Assembly (NCBI RefSeq): GCF_036347055.1
Contig: NZ_CP108882.1
Span: 1,240,001-1,304,000 of the forward strand
Source of the DNA: Streptomyces sp. NBC_00820
Lineage (GTDB): Bacteria > Actinomycetota > Actinomycetes > Streptomycetales > Streptomycetaceae
Length of the DNA stretch: 64,000 nt
Reading direction: 5' to 3'
The notes beneath the pieces are model-generated. The model saw nothing but the letters and a program-made list of their open reading frames with translations, searched no databases and was not told the DNA's origin. Of this stretch, positions 32,534-41,167 are shown in pieces (the stretch's first letter is position 1; the number at the start of each line of letters is the position of its first letter). The translations under genes were made by a program, and so were the position numbers.

Positions 32534-33055
32534 ATGACGGCGACCGAGGGACTGCTCGTACCGCCCGGGCACGGCCGCGTCGTGGAGACGCCGGCCCAGC
32601 GGGTCACGTTCAAGGTCACCGGCACCCACTCGCGGATGGCCTCCACCTTCGAGGTGGAGGTCCCGCCGGGTTTCGACGTCGGCGCCCATGTGCACACGCA
32701 CAGCGAGGAGTTGTTCTACGTCCTCGAAGGCGAGCTGGACGTCCTCGCCTTCGAGCCCCGCATCCGCACCCCTGACAACTGGCGGAAGTGGGAGTCGTGT
32801 TCGGGCAGCCGCGTGGTGCGCGCCACGCCGGGCACGGTCATCGCCGTACCCCCCGGCTGCCCCCACGCCTTCGCGAACCCGACGGACACGCCGGCGAGGA
32901 TGTTCTTCCAGGCGTCCCCACCGCCCGATCACGAACGCTACTTCGAGGAACTGCTGGAGATCCTGGGAAACGGAGGACCCCCGGACCAGGAAGCCATCGA
33001 GGCCCTGAGGGCCAAGTACGACATCGAGCAACTGACCCCTCTGCGACACAGGTGA
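32534..33055 (+). CDS. Cupin quinone-forming monooxygenase (MomA-like)
   Basis: 173 residues. Cupin motif 1 reads GAHVHTHSEELFYVLEGE (His, His, Glu metal ligands) and motif 2 PPGCPHAFANP (fourth His). RppA-linked cupins of this type (MomA of S. antibioticus) are known to convert tetrahydroxynaphthalene to flaviolin. Spacing of seven bases to the P450 gene and the shared theme support a role as the step between RppA and the P450. An alternative is a simple metal-binding protein, but context favours MomA. Confidence 0.88.
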   Translation: MTATEGLLVPPGHGRVVETPAQRVTFKVTGTHSRMASTFEVEVPPGFDVGAHVHTHSEELFYVLEGELDVLAFEPRIRTPDNWRKWESCSGSRVVRATPGTVIAVPPGCPHAFANPTDTPARMFFQASPPPDHERYFEELLEILGNGGPPDQEAIEALRAKYDIEQLTPLRHR

Positions 33056-33139
33056 GTATCCCCACCCAGGGGCGCGGGGAACTGCGCGACCGGCCACGAC
33101 GAACCCGCGGCCCGGATCGCGCAGATACCCCCCACGGCG

Positions 33140-34369
33140 CTACCGGATCGGCATCCCGGCCAACGTCCGCGCGATGACCAGCCGCTGGATCTCGCTCGTC
33201 CCCTCGAAGATCGTGTAAATGGCGGCGTCGCGGTGCATCCGCTCGACGGGGTACTCCCGCGTGTACCCGTTCCCGCCGAGGATCTGGATCGCCTGCGCGG
33301 TCACCTTCTTCGCCGTCTCACTGGCGAACAGCTTCGACATCGACCCCTCGGCCGCGGTGAACGGCTTCCCGTTGACCGCCATCCACGAGGCCCGCCACAC
33401 CAGCAGCCGCGCCGCGTCGATCTGCGTCCGCATGTCGGCGAGCTGGAAGGCGACGCCCTGGTTGTCGATGATCGGGCGCCCGAACTGCTCACGGGTCCTG
33501 GCGTAGTCGAGGGCGACCTCGTAGGCGGCCCGGGCGGTACCGACCGCCATCGCGCCCACGGCCGGCCGCGAAGCCTCGAACGTGGCCATCGCCGCGTTCT
33601 TGACCCTCTCACCGCCTGAAGCCTTCGCCTTCTCCCGGGCGCGGGCGAGCCGCTCGTCCAGCTTCTCCTTGCCGCCGAGCAGACAGGAGCCGGGCACGCG
33701 GACATTGTCGAGGACGACCTCGGCGGTGTGCGAGGCGCGGATACCGTGCTTCTTGAACTTCTGGCCCTGCGCGAGGCCCGGTGTGCCCGGCGGGACGATG
33801 AAGGAGGCGTGGCCCTTGGAGCCCAGCTCCGGGTCGACGCAGGCGACGACGACGTGGACCTCGGCGATGCCGCCGTTGGTCGCCCAGGTCTTCGTGCCGT
33901 TGATCACCCACTCGTCCTTGGCCTCGTCGTACACCGCGCGCGTCCGCAGGGAGGCCACGTCGGAGCCGGCGTCGGGCTCGGAGGAGCAGAAGGCCGCGAC
34001 CTTGACGTCGGTCGGGTCGCCGTACATCTGCGGGATCCAGGTGCCGATCTGCTCCTCGGTCCCGTTGGCGAGAACGCCCACGGCGGCGAGGCCGGTGCCC
34101 ACGATGGAGAGGGCGATGCCCGCGTCGCCCCAGAACAGTTCCTCCATGGCCATGGGTATGCCGAGGCCGGTGGGGTCGAAGTACTGCTGTGCGTAGAAGT
34201 CGAGGGAGTAGATGCCGACCTTCGCGGCCTCCTGGATGACCGGCCAGGGAGTCTCCTCACGCTCGTCCCATTCGGCGGCCGCGGGGCGGATCACATCGGC
34301 GGCGAAGCCGTGCAGCCAGTCCCGGACCTCCTTCTGTTCGTCGTTGAGCTCCATGGTGAACTCGGCCAT
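33140..34369 (-). CDS. Acyl-CoA dehydrogenase
   Basis: 409 residues. [18 protein letters not shown] near 130 and [18 protein letters not shown] near 160 are the FAD signature; [23 protein letters not shown] and [33 protein letters not shown] in the C-terminus form the catalytic and dimer region (the Glu of FEGTSE is the usual base). GGAGGGG precedes the ATG. It is divergent from a TetR regulator with two palindromes between. Probably degrades a fatty or branched acyl-CoA. Distinct from the dehydrogenases at 22–24 kb. Confidence 0.94.
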   Translation of the reverse strand: MAEFTMELNDEQKEVRDWLHGFAADVIRPAAAEWDEREETPWPVIQEAAKVGIYSLDFYAQQYFDPTGLGIPMAMEELFWGDAGIALSIVGTGLAAVGVLANGTEEQIGTWIPQMYGDPTDVKVAAFCSSEPDAGSDVASLRTRAVYDEAKDEWVINGTKTWATNGGIAEVHVVVACVDPELGSKGHASFIVPPGTPGLAQGQKFKKHGIRASHTAEVVLDNVRVPGSCLLGGKEKLDERLARAREKAKASGGERVKNAAMATFEASRPAVGAMAVGTARAAYEVALDYARTREQFGRPIIDNQGVAFQLADMRTQIDAARLLVWRASWMAVNGKPFTAAEGSMSKLFASETAKKVTAQAIQILGGNGYTREYPVERMHRDAAIYTIFEGTSEIQRLVIARTLAGMPIR

Positions 34370-34395
34370 GTCCCCTCCAGCGGCGCACGTACGGT

Positions 34396-34432
34396 GTTAC
34401 TAGCGGTAACCCGAGTGTGTTACCGGTCGGTA
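34396..34432. promoter_or_regulatory. Two palindromes in the ACAD–TetR divergent promoter
   Basis: GTTAC-tagcg-GTAAC (34396–34410) and TACCG-gt-CGGTA (34421–34432) lie 27 to 63 bp upstream of the dehydrogenase ATG. Both are good candidates for binding by the adjacent TetR protein. Confidence 0.6.
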
Positions 34433-34539
34433 GGAAAAGTCAACCACCGAGGTCGCCCGCATAACCCGTTCGATGTCAGGGGGGCCGCGAGTGTTACTTT
34501 GCGCAGGCGTCACCAAAACAGCACGGGTGGGGAGAGCAC

Positions 34540-35184
34540 ATGGACACCACGCAGCGGACCGATCAGCAGCGGTCCGCCGACCGCCGACGGCGCGAGCTGC
34601 TGGAGGCCGCCGACCGGGTGGTGCTGCGCGACGGCCCCCAGGCGTCGATGAACGCCATCGCCGCGGAAGCGGGCATCACGAAGCCGATCCTCTACCGGCA
34701 CTTCGGCGACAAGGGCGGCCTTTACGCGGCCCTGGCCACGCGGCACACCGACGCGCTGCTCGCCTCGCTGCGGGCGGCGCTGGACGCTCCCGCGGACCGG
34801 CGGGAGCGGGTCGAGGCCACGCTGGACACGTACCTCGCGGCGATCGAGGCCGCGCCCCAGGTGTACCGGTTCCTGATGCACCCCGCCGAGGGCAGCCAGG
34901 GCGGCGACCACGGCTTCGACGTCGGCAAGCACAGCGTTCCGCTGCTGCGGCGGATGGGCGAGGAGCTGGCCCAGGTCATCGAGGAGCGCGTGGATCTCGG
35001 ACCGGGGAGCCAGCAGCTGGCACGGGTCTGGGGACACGGGATCGTCGGGATGATGCACGCGGCCGGAGACTGGTGGCTGGGAGAACAGCCCTGCTCCCGG
35101 GCCGAGTTGGTGCGGTCCCTCGCGGATCTCCTGTGGGGGCGGCTCGCGGCGGCCGGGAACCGGGTCGGAGGACCCGGGTTCTGA
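34540..35184 (+). CDS. TetR-family transcriptional regulator
   Basis: 214 residues. RELLEAADRVVLRDGPQASMNAIAAEAGITKPILYRHFGDKGGLY (about 18–62) is a full TetR HTH with the YRHFGDK hallmark. The rest is a helical ligand-binding domain (VYRFLMHPAEGS, RVWGHGIVGMMHAAGDWWLG). It is read away from the acyl-CoA dehydrogenase gene at 33.1–34.4 kb and probably represses it and itself, responding to an acyl-CoA. Downstream is the convergent def gene. Confidence 0.93.
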   Translation: MDTTQRTDQQRSADRRRRELLEAADRVVLRDGPQASMNAIAAEAGITKPILYRHFGDKGGLYAALATRHTDALLASLRAALDAPADRRERVEATLDTYLAAIEAAPQVYRFLMHPAEGSQGGDHGFDVGKHSVPLLRRMGEELAQVIEERVDLGPGSQQLARVWGHGIVGMMHAAGDWWLGEQPCSRAELVRSLADLLWGRLAAAGNRVGGPGF

Positions 35185-35261
35185 CGGCCACCCGCCGGAC
35201 ACGGGTGCGCGGAGGGTCGTCACGCACCCGCGGCGGAGCCGCACGGCGGCCCCTTCGCCCT

Positions 35262-35816
35262 TCAGGCCGTACCGGCCGCCCGGCGCCATGAGGCCCGCCC
35301 GATCTGCCGTTCCAGCCTGCGCTTGCGCCAGCCCGTCACATGGTCGGCGTACACGCCGCCCTCCAGGTGGTCGCACTCGTGCTGCAGGCACCTGGCGAAG
35401 AAGCCCGTGCCGTGGACGGTGACGGGCTCGCCCTTCACCGTGAAGCCCTCGACCACCGCGTGGTCGTGGCGTTCCGTGCCCGCCTCCAGGCCCGGGAGGG
35501 AAAGACAGCCCTCCGGTCCGCGGATCACCACGCCGTCCGCCTCCACGAGACGCGGATTCACGACATGGCCCAGGTGGCGCACATCGTCATCATCGGGACA
35601 GTCGTACACGAACACCCGCAAAGGGACGCCGATCTGGTTCGCGGCGAGACCCACGCCGTCGGCGGCGTACATGGTCGCGAACAAATCCTCCACAAGTGTT
35701 GCGAGTTCGGGACCGAAGTCCGTAACATCCCGGCACATTTCGGACAGAACGGGCTCGCCTAGCAGGGTGAGGGGCCGGACGCGCCCGCGGGCGCCCGGGA
35801 TCGATCCGTGTCGCAT
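35262..35816 (-). CDS. def: Peptide deformylase
   Basis: 184 residues. The three family motifs are complete: GVGLAANQIG (motif 1), EGCLSLPG (motif 2, Cys ligand) and HECDHLEG (motif 3, two His and catalytic Glu). Known reaction: removal of the formyl group from nascent N-terminal methionine, with Fe or Ni/Zn. The C-terminal extension (TGWRKRRLERQIGRASWRR) is basic. Start at 35816 has no ribosome site; a TACCCT −10-like box ends seven bases upstream, so the message may be leaderless. Streptomyces carry several def copies, so this may not be the housekeeping one. Divergent from murT. Confidence 0.94.
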   Translation of the reverse strand: MRHGSIPGARGRVRPLTLLGEPVLSEMCRDVTDFGPELATLVEDLFATMYAADGVGLAANQIGVPLRVFVYDCPDDDDVRHLGHVVNPRLVEADGVVIRGPEGCLSLPGLEAGTERHDHAVVEGFTVKGEPVTVHGTGFFARCLQHECDHLEGGVYADHVTGWRKRRLERQIGRASWRRAAGTA

Positions 35817-35967
35817 GGCGGCAAGGGTACGGTTCGTTCGGCCCATCTCCGCCGCGCAGGTGTGGGCCGGGATTCGGGTGTGCGAATGGATCTCGATAGG
35901 CTGAGGTCCACACCACGTTGCCGGATGGGCCAAGTCGCGGCGCGTACGCAAGGAGGATCGAGAACTG

Positions 35968-37206
35968 ATGGCAGGCAACTCGGACCCGCTCTCGCCGCGG
36001 GCCAAGCTGGCCGTGACCGCGGGCAAGGCCGTCGCCGCGGCGTCGCGGGCCGCCGGACGAGGCAGCGGGTCGGTGATCGGCGGCAAGGTCGCGCTGAAGC
36101 TGGACCCCGATCTGCTCGCCCGGCTCGCCCAGCACCTGGACGTCGTCCTGGTGTCGGCGACCAACGGCAAGACCACGACCACCCGGCTCATCGCCGAGGC
36201 GCTGCGCGCCGCAGGCCCCGTCGTGTCGAACGCGCTCGGCGCCAACATGCCGGCCGGTATCACCTCGGCACTGGCGGGCGGCTCGGACGCGAAGTTCGGC
36301 GTCATCGAGGTCGACGAGAAGTACCTGGCCGGTGTGGCCCGGGACACGAGCCCGAAGTGCATCGCGCTGCTGAACCTCTCCCGCGACCAGCTGGACCGCG
36401 CGGCCGAGACCCGCATGCTGGCGGAGAACTGGCGCGAGGGCCTGTCCGGCTCCAAGGCCGTGATCGTCGCCAACTGTGACGACCCGCTGGTGGTGTGGGC
36501 CGCCTCCTCCTCCCAGAATGTGATCTGGGTCGCAGCGGGGCAGATGTGGAAGGACGACGCCTGGTCCTGCCCGTCGTGCGGTGGGGTCATGCAGCGCCCC
36601 GGCGACGACTGGTTCTGCGGCGAGTGCGGCTTCCGCCGGCCGACGCCGAGCTGGGCCCTGTCCGGGGACCACGTGCTGGACCCGCACGGTTCCGCGTGGC
36701 CGATCCACCTGCAGCTGCCCGGCCGCGCCAACAAGGCGAACGCGACCAGCTCCGCGGCCGTCGCGGCCGTCTTCGGGGTGCCCCCGCAGGTCGGCCTGGA
36801 GCGGATGTACCAGGTGCAGGCCGTCGCCGGACGCTACGACGTCGTCCAGTTCGAGGGCCGTGACCTGCGGCTGCTGCTGGCCAAGAACCCGGCCGGCTGG
36901 CTGGAGACGTTCTCCCTGATCGACCCGCCGCCCACTCCGGTGATCCTCTCCGTGAACGCGCGCGGTGCCGACGGCACCGACACCTCCTGGCTGTGGGACG
37001 TCGACTACACGCGGCTGACCGGCCACCCGATCTTCGTGCTCGGCGACCGGAAGCTGGACCTCGCCGTCCGCCTGGAGGTCGCGAACCAGCACTTCCAGGT
37101 CTGTGACAACCTCGACCAGGCCGTACAGATGGCCCCTCCGGGACGCATCGAGGTCATCGCGAACTACACCGCGTTCCAGGACCTGCGCCGCCGCGTCGGC
37201 AACTGA
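35968..37206 (+). CDS. murT: Lipid II isoglutaminyl synthase, MurT subunit
   Basis: 412 residues. Mur-ligase centre: VLVSATNGKTTTTRLIAEAL near 60 (P-loop), GVIEVDEKYL near 115, and DUF1727 C-terminal domain (WLWDVDYTRLTGH). A Cys4 zinc ribbon is inserted near 190–215: CPSCGG and CGECG. Known role: with GatD, ATP-dependent amidation of D-Glu in the lipid II stem peptide. AAGGAGG stands ten bases before the ATG. The next gene, gatD, follows after 20 bp. Confidence 0.95.
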   Translation: MAGNSDPLSPRAKLAVTAGKAVAAASRAAGRGSGSVIGGKVALKLDPDLLARLAQHLDVVLVSATNGKTTTTRLIAEALRAAGPVVSNALGANMPAGITSALAGGSDAKFGVIEVDEKYLAGVARDTSPKCIALLNLSRDQLDRAAETRMLAENWREGLSGSKAVIVANCDDPLVVWAASSSQNVIWVAAGQMWKDDAWSCPSCGGVMQRPGDDWFCGECGFRRPTPSWALSGDHVLDPHGSAWPIHLQLPGRANKANATSSAAVAAVFGVPPQVGLERMYQVQAVAGRYDVVQFEGRDLRLLLAKNPAGWLETFSLIDPPPTPVILSVNARGADGTDTSWLWDVDYTRLTGHPIFVLGDRKLDLAVRLEVANQHFQVCDNLDQAVQMAPPGRIEVIANYTAFQDLRRRVGN

Positions 37207-37226
37207 TCAGGAAGGGCGATCACTTC

Positions 37227-37955
37227 ATGAGCGACAACCAACTGCGGCTGGTGTGGATCTACCCGGACCTGCTGAGCACCTACGGCGACCAGGGCAACGC
37301 GCTTGTCGTGGAGCGCCGGGCGCGCCAGCGTGGTCTGGACGTGGCACGGCTGGACGTGCGCAGCGACCAGCCGATCCCGACCTCCGGCGACATCTACCTG
37401 ATCGGCGGCGGTGAGGACCGGCCCCAGCGGCTCGCGGCCGAGCGGCTGCGGCGCGACGGCCAGCTCTACCGCGCGGTGGAGAACGGCGCGATCGTGTTCT
37501 CCGTGTGCGCCGGCTACCAGATCCTCGGCCACGAGTTCATCAACGACCTCGGCCAGCGTGAGCCCGGCCTCGGCCTGCTCGACGTGGTGTCGGTGCGCGG
37601 CGAGGGCGAGCGGTGCGTCGGCGACGTCCTCGGGGACATCGACCCGCAGCTCGGCCTGCCCCAGCTGACCGGCTTCGAGAACCACCAGGGCGTCACCCAC
37701 CTCGGCGCCACCGCCCGCCCCTTCGCCAAGGTCCAGCTGGGCCGGGGCAACGGCACCGGGGACGGCACGGAGGGCGCGTACAACGGGACCGTCTTCGGCA
37801 CGTACATGCACGGGCCGGTCCTCGCCCGCAACCCGCTCGTCGCCGACCTGCTGCTGAAGCTGGCGCTGGACGTCAACGCCCTGCCGCCGATCGACGACCG
37901 GTGGTACGAGGCGCTGCGCAACGAGCGCATCGCCTCCGCCCAGCAGTCGGCGTAG
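37227..37955 (+). CDS. gatD: Lipid II isoglutaminyl synthase, GatD glutaminase subunit
   Basis: 242 residues of the class I glutamine amidotransferase-like (CobB/CobQ-type) fold. Catalytic Cys94 lies in FSVCAGYQILG and the catalytic His in GTYMHGPVLARNP near residue 195; LIGGGEDRPQ is conserved. Known role: supplies ammonia from glutamine to MurT for lipid II amidation. Gene order murT–gatD with 20 bp spacing is the standard one. It ends before a large hairpin. Confidence 0.95.
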   Translation: MSDNQLRLVWIYPDLLSTYGDQGNALVVERRARQRGLDVARLDVRSDQPIPTSGDIYLIGGGEDRPQRLAAERLRRDGQLYRAVENGAIVFSVCAGYQILGHEFINDLGQREPGLGLLDVVSVRGEGERCVGDVLGDIDPQLGLPQLTGFENHQGVTHLGATARPFAKVQLGRGNGTGDGTEGAYNGTVFGTYMHGPVLARNPLVADLLLKLALDVNALPPIDDRWYEALRNERIASAQQSA

Positions 37956-37988
37956 GCGTTTCCCGGGGGCTCTTCGACGGGTTCCGGC

Positions 37989-38069
37989 GCTTCCGTAGCG
38001 GGCCCGCCTGACGGTCCGTCCGCTCACATGTGCGGGCGCGTCCAGCAGGCGGACGCCCGCTACGGAAGC
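37989..38069 (+). terminator. Long hairpin after gatD
   Basis: GCTTCCGTAGCGGGC (37989–38003) and GCCCGCTACGGAAGC (38055–38069) are a perfect 15-bp inverted repeat enclosing about 50 bases. Inner pairs such as CCGCCTG/CAGGCGG and the CACATGTG palindrome can extend the fold. It is larger than a common terminator and could be an RNA structure or a remnant element. Confidence 0.65.
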
Positions 38070-38155
38070 ACCCCCTGACGCCGGTAGGGTGACCGGGAAT
38101 CCGCCGGACAACGCGGTCCGGTCTCCCGGCCCACGTCGAGAAGGTAATTCGGGCT

Positions 38156-39181
38156 ATGCGCATTGGTGTCCTCACCTCCGGCGGCGACTGCCCCGGCCTG
38201 AACGCCGTCATCCGGTCTGTAGTCCACCGCGCCGTCGCCGACCACGGCGACGAGGTCATCGGTTTCCGGGACGGCTGGAAGGGCCTCCTGGAAGCGGACT
38301 GCGTCAAGCTCGACCTCGACGCCGTGGGCGGCATCCTCGCCCGCGGCGGCACCATCCTCGGCTCCTCCCGGGTACGTCCGGAGCATCTGCGCGACGGTGT
38401 CGAGCGTGCCAGGGGCCATGTCGCGGAGCTCGGCCTGGACGCGATCATCCCGATCGGCGGCGAGGGCACGCTCAAGGCGGCCCGGCTGCTGTCGGACAAC
38501 GGCCTGCCCATCGTGGGCGTGCCCAAGACCATCGACAACGACATCGCCGTCACGGACGTCACCTTCGGCTTCGACACGGCCGTCGGCGTCGCCACCGAGG
38601 CGCTGGACCGGCTGAAGACCACCGCCGAGTCCCACCAGCGCGTGCTGATCGTCGAGGTCATGGGCCGGCACACCGGCTGGATCGCGCTGCACTCCGGCAT
38701 GGCGGCCGGCGCCCACGCCGTCGTCGTACCCGAACGGCCCTTCGAAATCGAGGAGTTGGCCAAGAAGGTCGGCGCGCGGTTCGAGGCGGGCAAGCGGTTC
38801 GCCATCGTGGTCGCCGCGGAGGGTGCCAAGCCGCGGCCGGGTTCGATGGAGTTCGACGAGGGCGGCAAGGACGTCTACGGCCACGAGCGCTTCGCGGGCA
38901 TCGCCCGGCAGCTGTCGGTCGAGCTGGAGCGGCGGCTCGGCAAGGAGGCCCGCCCGGTGATCCTCGGGCATGTGCAGCGGGGCGGGACACCGACGGCGTA
39001 CGACCGGGTGCTGGCGACGCGGTTCGGGTGGCACGCCGTGGAGGCGGTGCACCGCGGGGAGTTCGGGACGATGGCCGCGCTGCGGGGGAACGACATCGTG
39101 ATGGTGCCCCTGGCCGCCGCGGTGGAGAGCCTCAAGACCGTTCCCGCCGAGCGGTACGACGAGGCGGAGTGCGTTCTCTGA
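38156..39181 (+). CDS. pfkA: ATP-dependent 6-phosphofructokinase
   Basis: 341 residues. RIGVLTSGGDCPGLNAVIR opens the enzyme; IPIGGEGTLKAA holds Gly104, the residue that goes with ATP rather than pyrophosphate (which needs Asp there); PKTIDNDIAVTD carries the catalytic Asp; EVMGRHTGWIAL and HVQRGGTPTAYDR bind fructose 6-phosphate. It belongs to the mixed-substrate group III common in actinobacteria, where several pfkA copies exist. Monocistronic, after the gatD hairpin. Function: phosphorylation of fructose 6-phosphate in glycolysis. Confidence 0.94.
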   Translation: MRIGVLTSGGDCPGLNAVIRSVVHRAVADHGDEVIGFRDGWKGLLEADCVKLDLDAVGGILARGGTILGSSRVRPEHLRDGVERARGHVAELGLDAIIPIGGEGTLKAARLLSDNGLPIVGVPKTIDNDIAVTDVTFGFDTAVGVATEALDRLKTTAESHQRVLIVEVMGRHTGWIALHSGMAAGAHAVVVPERPFEIEELAKKVGARFEAGKRFAIVVAAEGAKPRPGSMEFDEGGKDVYGHERFAGIARQLSVELERRLGKEARPVILGHVQRGGTPTAYDRVLATRFGWHAVEAVHRGEFGTMAALRGNDIVMVPLAAAVESLKTVPAERYDEAECVL

Positions 39182-39254
39182 GGTCGCGCCGAACCGCCGG
39201 TGCGGGCGCCGTGCGCGGCCGGACCCGGTCGAGGAGGTGAGTGGGGGCCACTCT

Positions 39255-39273
39255 AGTCTGGTCCGGACAGACT
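39255..39273. promoter_or_regulatory. Palindrome in the CtaG-like gene promoter
   Basis: AGTCTG and CAGACT flank GTCCGGA, giving a 19-bp near-perfect palindrome 32 bp before the ATG. A regulator binding site is likely; which one is unknown. Confidence 0.45.
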
Positions 39274-39304
39274 TGCACAACCCCCACGAATCAGGAGCTG
39301 CCGG

Positions 39305-40255
39305 ATGGATCACAGCGGGCACGGCATGATGATGGATCTGCCGCCGTTCACGCTGGGCAGGGGGCTCGAGTGGTCGGCGGATCCCTTCTTTCTCGTCGCC
39401 TGCGTCGCCGGGCTCGCGCTGTACGGCTGGGGCGTCGTGCGGCTGCGGCGGCGGGGGGACTCCTGGCCGGTGGCGCGGACGGTGTCGTACGTCCTCGGTG
39501 TGCTGAGCATCGGGCTGGTGATGTGCACCAGGCTGAACGACTACGGCATGATCATGTTCAGCGTGCACATGGTGCAGCACATGGTGATCAGCATGGTGTC
39601 CCCGATCCTGGTCCTGCTGGGCGCCCCGGTCACACTGGCGCTGCGCGCGCTGCCGGTCGCCGGGAAGGGCCGCAAGGGGCCGCGTGAGCTGCTGCTGGCG
39701 CTGCTGCACAGCCGGTACATGCGGATCATCACGCACCCGGCGTTCACCATCCCGCTGTTCATCTCGAGCCTGTACGCGCTGTACTTCACCCCGATCTTCG
39801 ACTTCCTGATGGGGTCCAGGCTCGGCCACATCGGGATGATGGTGCACTTCCTCGCGGTGGGCGTGGCGTTCTTCTGGCCGATCATCGGTGTCGACCCCGG
39901 GCCGCGCCGTCCGGGCCATCTGATGCGGATGCTGGAGCTGTTCGCCGGCATGCCGTTCCACGCGTTCTTCGGCATCGCGCTGATGATGGCGTCGTCGCCC
40001 ATGGTGGAGACGTTCAAGAACCCGCCCGCCTCGCTCGGCATCGACGCGTTCACCGACCAGAGCGCGGCCGGCGGCATCGCCTGGGGCTTCAGCGAGGTCC
40101 CCTCCGTGCTGGTGCTGATCGCGCTGCTGTTCCAGTGGTACGGCTCCGAGCAGCGGCAGGCCAAGCGCTCGGACCGGGCCGCCGACCGGGACGGCGACAA
40201 GGAGTTGGAGGCGTACAACGCCTACCTGGCGTCGCTGAGCGCGCGCAAGGGCTGA
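39305..40255 (+). CDS. Cytochrome c oxidase assembly-type membrane protein (CtaG/caa3_CtaG)
   Basis: 316 residues. A Met/His-rich start (MDHSGHGMMM) could bind copper. Seven or so membrane segments follow: about 28–45, 62–80, 95–115 (with SVHMVQHMVISM), 135–160, 178–200, 210–235 and 265–285. FSVHMVQHM, LMGSRLGHIGMMVHFLAVG and GMPFHAFFGIAL carry conserved His in membrane helices, as in caa3_CtaG. Known role of the family: copper delivery or assembly of terminal oxidase. A good AGGAG site precedes the ATG. Ends at a terminator. Confidence 0.88.
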   Translation: MDHSGHGMMMDLPPFTLGRGLEWSADPFFLVACVAGLALYGWGVVRLRRRGDSWPVARTVSYVLGVLSIGLVMCTRLNDYGMIMFSVHMVQHMVISMVSPILVLLGAPVTLALRALPVAGKGRKGPRELLLALLHSRYMRIITHPAFTIPLFISSLYALYFTPIFDFLMGSRLGHIGMMVHFLAVGVAFFWPIIGVDPGPRRPGHLMRMLELFAGMPFHAFFGIALMMASSPMVETFKNPPASLGIDAFTDQSAAGGIAWGFSEVPSVLVLIALLFQWYGSEQRQAKRSDRAADRDGDKELEAYNAYLASLSARKG

Positions 40256-40290
40256 GTCCGCACTGCGGACACACGACACCGAACTTCCCC

Positions 40291-40324
40291 GGGGCCGGCA
40301 TCGCGGTATCGCGAAGCCGGCCCC
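40291..40324 (+). terminator. Terminator after the CtaG-like gene
   Basis: GGGGCCGGCATCGCG and CGCGAAGCCGGCCCC pair over 15 bp with one mismatch around a GTAT loop. Confidence 0.8.
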
Positions 40325-40391
40325 GCGCTGTGTCCTGTCGGGCCGTGCCGGGGCACCATGGTGAGGGACGTCCCACGAGGAGGGTGCCGCG

Positions 40392-40559
40392 ATGCCCGGT
40401 TCCGCGAAGGGTTCCACCAAGGCGATGGGGGCGCTGACCGTCGGCGGACTCGTCGTCGTCACGGCGTACACGGTCGCGCTCGGCAGCAACGGCTGGCTCT
40501 GGTTCGGATGGGTGGTCCTCGGCCTGCTGACGCTCGCCATGGTCGTCACCCAGTCCTAG
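40392..40559 (+). CDS. Small membrane protein, 55 residues
   Basis: ATG at 40392 to TAG at 40559, with GAGGAGG about eight bases upstream. The product MPGSAKGSTKAMGALTVGGL continues as two hydrophobic helices (about 12–30 and 35–52) with a WLWFGW turn and ends VVTQS. It is too short for a family call. Good ribosome site, tight Streptomyces codon use and location between a terminator and the AsnC gene support it being real. Confidence 0.7.
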   Translation: MPGSAKGSTKAMGALTVGGLVVVTAYTVALGSNGWLWFGWVVLGLLTLAMVVTQS

Positions 40560-40577
40560 GGGTGCTCGGTCCGGGTG

Positions 40578-40642
40578 GGGGTGATTGCCGCATGTCCTGG
40601 GCAGGGGTGATTGCCGCTCGTCCCGGTCAGAGGTGATTACAG
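40578..40642. repeat. Three direct repeats spaced exactly 26 bp, upstream of the AsnC gene
   Basis: GGGGTGATTGCCGC at 40578 and 40604 and GAGGTGATTACAG at 40630 begin exactly 26 bp apart, about 2.5 helical turns. The third overlaps the TACAGT −10-like box (40638–40643), six bases before the AsnC ATG. Likely autoregulatory operators for the Lrp/AsnC protein. Confidence 0.6.
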
Positions 40643-40649
40643 TTCCCGC

Positions 40650-41135
40650 ATGAACAGCAGGGCCGCGTCCTTCGACGACCTCGACCGGAAGATCATCACC
40701 GCGCTGATGGCCAACGCCAGGAGCAGCTTCGCCGAGATCGGCGGGGCGGTCGGGCTGTCGGCCACCGCGGTCAAGCGGCGCGTGGACCGGCTGCGGGAGA
40801 CCGGGGTGATCACCGGTTTCACGGCGACCGTGCAGCCCTCCGCGCTCGGCTGGCGCACGGAGGCGTACGTCGAGGTGTACTGCGAGGGCGCGGCCCCGCC
40901 CCGCCGGCTGGCCGAGGTGGTGCGCAACCATCCGGAGATCACGGCGGCCATGACGGTGACCGGCGGCGCGGACGCGCTGCTGCATGTGCGGGCGCGGGAT
41001 GTGGAGCACTTCGAGGGCGTGCTGGAGCGCATCCGTGCCGAACCGTTCATCCGGAAGACGATCAGCGTGATGGTGCTGTCCCACCTCCTCCCGGAAAGCC
41101 CGGAAGCGGGCGCCACCCAAGTCGCGCCCGAGTGA
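40650..41135 (+). CDS. Lrp/AsnC-family transcriptional regulator
   Basis: 161 residues. FDDLDRKIITALMANARSSFAEIGGAVGLSATAVKRRVDRL (about 7–50) is the AsnC HTH, followed by the RAM/ACT-like effector domain (RTEAYVEVYCEGAAPP, MTVTGGADALLHVRARD). No ribosome site precedes ATG 40650 and a −10-like box is six bases away, so the message is probably leaderless. It lies just upstream of the dimethylargininase–ornithine aminotransferase pair, which it may control in response to an amino acid. Confidence 0.92.
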   Translation: MNSRAASFDDLDRKIITALMANARSSFAEIGGAVGLSATAVKRRVDRLRETGVITGFTATVQPSALGWRTEAYVEVYCEGAAPPRRLAEVVRNHPEITAAMTVTGGADALLHVRARDVEHFEGVLERIRAEPFIRKTISVMVLSHLLPESPEAGATQVAPE

Positions 41136-41167
41136 TCGCTCCCAAACCTCAGACACGCGCAGGTGTC

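Noticed and set aside
38156..39181. Pyrophosphate-dependent phosphofructokinase
   Set aside because: Gly104 in IPIGGEGT indicates ATP use; pyrophosphate enzymes have Asp there.
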